A stretch of DNA of 64,000 bases. It comes from Burkholderia ubonensis. GTDB lineage: Bacteria; Pseudomonadota; Gammaproteobacteria; Burkholderiales; Burkholderiaceae. The translations under genes were made by a program, and so were the position numbers. The notes beneath the pieces are model-generated. The model had not been told where the DNA came from, made no database searches, and saw only the letters and a list, made by a program, of their open reading frames with translations. This document shows, in pieces, positions 61,117 through 64,000 of the stretch. The stretch covers positions 620,001 to 684,000 of the forward strand of contig NZ_CADFEB010000004.1 of the NCBI RefSeq assembly GCF_902833085.1, given 5' to 3'. Each line of letters begins with the position of its first letter. The stretch's first letter is position 1.

Positions 61117-62125
61117 GGAGTTTCTCCACAACGAGGGCAATGAGGCGAGGATCGAGCGCGGCTTCGACAGGGACGACCCAGATTCGAGCGTCGCGCCAGG
61201 AAGCGCCCAATTTTACTGCATCCTTCTCGGTGATCAGGATCGTGTCGACCTGATCGCCGTCGAATGGATTGTGCGCGAACGCATAGTGGTCGGGTAGCGC
61301 GCGGGTCGCCGGCGCGAGGCCGGCCGCGCGCAGCGTCGCGAAGAAGCGTTCGGGCGCGCCGATGCCGGCCGCCGCGAGCACGCGCTCGCCGGCAAACTGC
61401 GACAGCGGGCGGCGCAGCGCCGGCTGGTCGAGATGCCATGCGGCGCCGGGCGCGAGCGCGAGCGCGTAGGTGTCGGGCCACGGCGGCAGCGCGCCGCTGT
61501 ACGGATCGTTGACGAGGGTCGCGTCGCGTCGCCGCGACAGCGGCTCGCGCAGCGGCCCGGCCGGCAGCAGGAAGCCGTTGCCGCCGAGCCGGTGGTCGAA
61601 CACGACGAGCTCGACCGTGCGCGCGAGGCGGTAGTGCTGCAGGCCGTCGTCGCTGACGATCACGTCGACGTCCGGGTGCGCGGCGCGCAGCGCCTGCGCG
61701 GCCGCGACGCGATCCGGGCAGACCCACACGGGCGCATCGGTGCGGCGGGCGATCAGCAGCGGCTCGTCGCCGGCCTCGCTCGCGCGCGAGCCCGGCGTCA
61801 CCGCGGTCGGCGTGCGTACGCTCGCGCCGTAGCCGCGCGACACGACGCCGGGCGTGAAGCCGGCGGCGCGCAGCGCATCGACGAGCGCGATCACGGTCGG
61901 CGTCTTGCCGGTGCCGCCCACGGTCACGTTGCCGACCACGACGACCGGCACGCCGACGTCGACCGGCTTCTTCCAGCCTTGTGCGTAGGCCGTGCGGCGC
62001 AGCGCTGCGCACAGCCCGAACACGCAGGCGAACGGCGTGAGCGCCCACGCGAGCGCGCCGCGGCGCTGCCATTCGCGCGTGAGGCGTGTCTCGAGCCGGG
62101 CGAGCGGGCCGCCGGGCGTGCTCAT
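61097..62125 (-). CDS. lpxK: Tetraacyldisaccharide 4'-kinase
   Basis: A 342-residue inner-membrane-associated enzyme that phosphorylates the lipid A precursor at the 4' position. The N-terminal hydrophobic segment [17 protein letters not shown] anchors it, and the Walker A motif [20 protein letters not shown] lies near residue 65. The [20 protein letters not shown] block (20) is characteristic. It begins the leftward lpxK-Trm112-kdsB(-adk) series, with its end overlapping the next gene. Confidence 0.96.
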   Translation of the reverse strand: MSTPGGPLARLETRLTREWQRRGALAWALTPFACVFGLCAALRRTAYAQGWKKPVDVGVPVVVVGNVTVGGTGKTPTVIALVDALRAAGFTPGVVSRGYGASVRTPTAVTPGSRASEAGDEPLLIARRTDAPVWVCPDRVAAAQALRAAHPDVDVIVSDDGLQHYRLARTVELVVFDHRLGGNGFLLPAGPLREPLSRRRDATLVNDPYSGALPPWPDTYALALAPGAAWHLDQPALRRPLSQFAGERVLAAAGIGAPERFFATLRAAGLAPATRALPDHYAFAHNPFDGDQVDTILITEKDAVKLGASWRDARIWVVPVEAALDPRLIALVVEKLRGRSPA

Positions 62126-62574
62126 CGGTCAGCGCGCGGCGTGTGGCGCCGCGTGGCGTGGGACGGGGTCGTCAAGGCGAATTCTCCGGATGGCGGCGCA
62201 AGCCGCGGGTTCTGCGGAAGGCGGCACTCTAGCGCGCGGCGCGCCGGCCCGGCAAGCGCCGCACCGTCACGACGCAGGCGGGGCCGGATCGCGCCAGCCT
62301 GTGGATAACTCTGTGAAGAACCCGGCGGGCGATCGCCGCACATGCCCGTCCGGTGGGCTTCGAATCGGATGAGAATCATTTCCAAAGCTTTAAAACTTTT
62401 TAAAAATCAACGTGTTGCCACAAATTGTCAGGGGTTTTGGGGAGTTTTGCGGGGTTTTTTGCAGTCGATTGCCGGGGTGTGGACACTTTTCGCGTTGTGC
62501 AATGCACGAGGTGCTGCTGGACGCCGGGCGGATGTCGGACTATCGTGTCGCCGCCAGCATTCAACCGATCGTCC
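62126..62574. other. Divergent intergenic region lpxK-xseA: DnaA box, Fur-like site, AT-rich tract
   Basis: This 449-nt region has no supported gene. It holds a perfect DnaA-box sequence TGTGGATAA (62300-62308). A Fur-box-like site (62365-62383, core ATGAGAATCATTT) matches the 19-bp consensus at 12 positions. An AT-rich tract (about 62381-62412), very unlike the surrounding GC, probably belongs to promoter DNA. I could not pair -35 and -10 elements with confidence. Confidence 0.5.
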
Positions 62575-63957
62575 ATGCTTTCCGACTCCTCATTTACCGC
62601 GCCGGGCGCGACGCGCGGCGGCGACGAAGTGATCCCCGTCTCGGCCCTCAACCGCGCGATTTCGACGATGCTCGAACGCTCGTTCCCGCTGCTGTGGGTC
62701 GCGGGCGAAGTGTCGAATTTCACGCGCGCCGCGAGCGGCCACTGGTATTTCTCGATCAAGGACCAGCAGGCGCAGATGCGCTGCGTGATGTTCCGCGGCC
62801 GCGCGCAATACGCGGAGTTCACGCCGCGCGAAGGCGACCGGATCGAGGTGCGCGCGGTCGTCACGATGTACGAGCCGCGCGGCGAGGTGCAGCTCAACGT
62901 CGAGGCCGTGCGGCGCACCGGGCAGGGGCGTCTGTACGAGGCGTTCCTGCGGCTCAAGGCGCAGCTCGAGGCGGAGGGCCTGTTCGCGCCCGAGCGCAAG
63001 CGGCCGCTGCCCGCACATCCGCGCGCGATCGGCATCGTCACGTCGCTGCAGGCCGCCGCGCTGCGCGACGTGCTGACCACGCTCGCGCGCCGCGCGCCGC
63101 ACGTGCCGGTGATCGTCTATCCGGCGCCCGTGCAGGGCGCGGGTTCGGCCGAGAAGCTCGTCGCGGCGGTCGAGACCGCCAACGCGCGGGGCGAGGTCGA
63201 CGTGCTGCTCGTGTGCCGCGGCGGCGGCTCGATCGAGGATCTGTGGTCGTTCAACGACGAGGCGCTCGCACGTGCCATCGCGGCGAGCGCGCTGCCCGTC
63301 GTCAGCGGCGTCGGGCACGAAACCGATTTCACGATCGCCGATTTCGCCGCCGATGTGCGTGCGCCGACGCCGACCGGCGCGGCCGAACTGGCGAGCCCGC
63401 AGCGCGCGCTGCTGCTGCGCGAGGTGGGCGACCGGCAGGGCGCGCTCGCGCGCGGGATGCGCCGCGTGCTCGAACAGCGTGCGCAGCAGCTCGACTGGCT
63501 TGCGCGCCGGCTCGTCAGCCCGGCCGAACGGCTGCAGCGGCAGCGCACGCATATCGGGCAGCTCGCGGTGCGTCTCGCGTCCGCGGCGGCGCGGCCGGTG
63601 CGCGATGCGCGCGCCCGCTTCGCGCTTGCGCAATTGCGCTGGCAGCGCGCGCGGCCCGACGTGACGCAGGCGCGCCACGTGCTCGCCGGGCTGGAGCAAC
63701 GTCTTGCGGTCGCGCTGCAGCGCCGCCACGAACGCGATACGGCGCGCGTGGCAGCCTGTGCGGCGCGGCTCGAGGTGCTGAGCCCGCAACGCACGCTCGA
63801 GCGCGGCTATGCGGCGCTCATCGATGCGCAGACGGGCCGCGCGGTGCGCGCGCCGAGCGCGCTGAAGCCGCAGCGGCGGCTGACCGTGCATCTCGCCGAA
63901 GGCTCGGCGGACGTGTCGCTCGCCGACGTGCAGCCGCGGCTGTCGGATACGTTCTGA
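62575..63957 (+). CDS. xseA: Exodeoxyribonuclease VII large subunit
   Basis: A 460-residue nuclease subunit that with XseB degrades single-stranded DNA. The N-terminal OB fold ([25 protein letters not shown]) and the nuclease core [32 protein letters not shown] and [19 protein letters not shown] are intact. The C-terminal part is a long Arg/Gln-rich coiled region, then [19 protein letters not shown] 62575 gives the standard start. No further gene begins before the window ends. Confidence 0.96.
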   Translation: MLSDSSFTAPGATRGGDEVIPVSALNRAISTMLERSFPLLWVAGEVSNFTRAASGHWYFSIKDQQAQMRCVMFRGRAQYAEFTPREGDRIEVRAVVTMYEPRGEVQLNVEAVRRTGQGRLYEAFLRLKAQLEAEGLFAPERKRPLPAHPRAIGIVTSLQAAALRDVLTTLARRAPHVPVIVYPAPVQGAGSAEKLVAAVETANARGEVDVLLVCRGGGSIEDLWSFNDEALARAIAASALPVVSGVGHETDFTIADFAADVRAPTPTGAAELASPQRALLLREVGDRQGALARGMRRVLEQRAQQLDWLARRLVSPAERLQRQRTHIGQLAVRLASAAARPVRDARARFALAQLRWQRARPDVTQARHVLAGLEQRLAVALQRRHERDTARVAACAARLEVLSPQRTLERGYAALIDAQTGRAVRAPSALKPQRRLTVHLAEGSADVSLADVQPRLSDTF

Positions 63958-64000
63958 CGGGACGTCGATACGGCGCAGGGTGCGGGGCGCCGCGGGCCTC

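Overview
The window looks like part of the main chromosome of a Burkholderia species, most likely of the Burkholderia cepacia complex. The grounds are very high GC with strong G/C bias at third codon positions, the gene order lpxK-Trm112-kdsB-adk and argF-DUF3579-rpsT-murJ, a kynBUA operon with a divergent kynR, and protein sequences recognisably close to Burkholderia orthologues. I see no insertion sequence, phage gene, integron, tRNA, rRNA or CRISPR array. This is largely core or long-resident metabolic DNA with tightly packed operons.

Positions 1-10,000: the 3' end of an RND-efflux outer-membrane factor, an NCS2 purine permease, a lone FGGY kinase, the glutathione-dependent formaldehyde detoxification pair (adhC-fghA), and a metal-uptake operon zur-znuA-znuC-znuB. 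Positions 10,100-20,500: a self-contained polyol locus made of two convergent operons. smoS, a sorbitol/mannitol-type ABC importer and a HAD phosphatase run rightward. dalD, xylB and a SorC-family regulator run leftward. The outer promoters of both operons share one architecture: -35, 17-nt spacer, GATCAT -10, and an overlapping 12-5-12 inverted repeat. Positions 20,500-27,150: an aromatic 2-oxo-acid cluster with a LysR regulator, benzoylformate decarboxylase, aldehyde dehydrogenase, a ketopantoate-reductase-family enzyme, a 32-codon Cys-rich leader ORF and an aromatic-acid MFS transporter. Its logic is (D-)mandelate to benzoylformate to benzaldehyde to benzoate, with the KPR-family enzyme a good candidate for the first step.

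Positions 27,150-31,200: tryptophan to anthranilate (kynB, kynU, kynA) with the divergent Lrp-type regulator kynR, then a flavin reductase. Positions 31,400-38,900: a methanethiol oxidase (selenium-binding protein family) coupled to a His-containing polytopic membrane protein, then msrA, a DUF72 protein, cyclopropane fatty acid synthase, pdxH and tcdA. Positions 38,900-51,600: housekeeping and repair genes (cnoX-like, pirin, EamA exporter, amiC, tsaE, queG, ogt, xerD, acyl-CoA ligase, ybaK, plsY, yajQ, murB).

Positions 51,690-53,200 hold a compact two-gene unit. An ArsR-type repressor appears to be expressed from a leaderless promoter that contains a perfect 26-bp palindrome, followed by an unusual fusion of an AHSA1/SRPBCC domain to a glutathione S-transferase. 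Positions 53,300-64,000 return to core functions: argF, DUF3579, rpsT, murJ, a SirB1-like protein, an SDR dehydrogenase, adk, kdsB, Trm112-like, lpxK and xseA.

The observations most worth a second look are the Cys-rich leader ORF at 25,654, the shared operator flanking the polyol locus, the leaderless ArsR operator with its SRPBCC-GST fusion partner, the possible D-mandelate dehydrogenase, and the methanethiol oxidase/membrane-protein pair.
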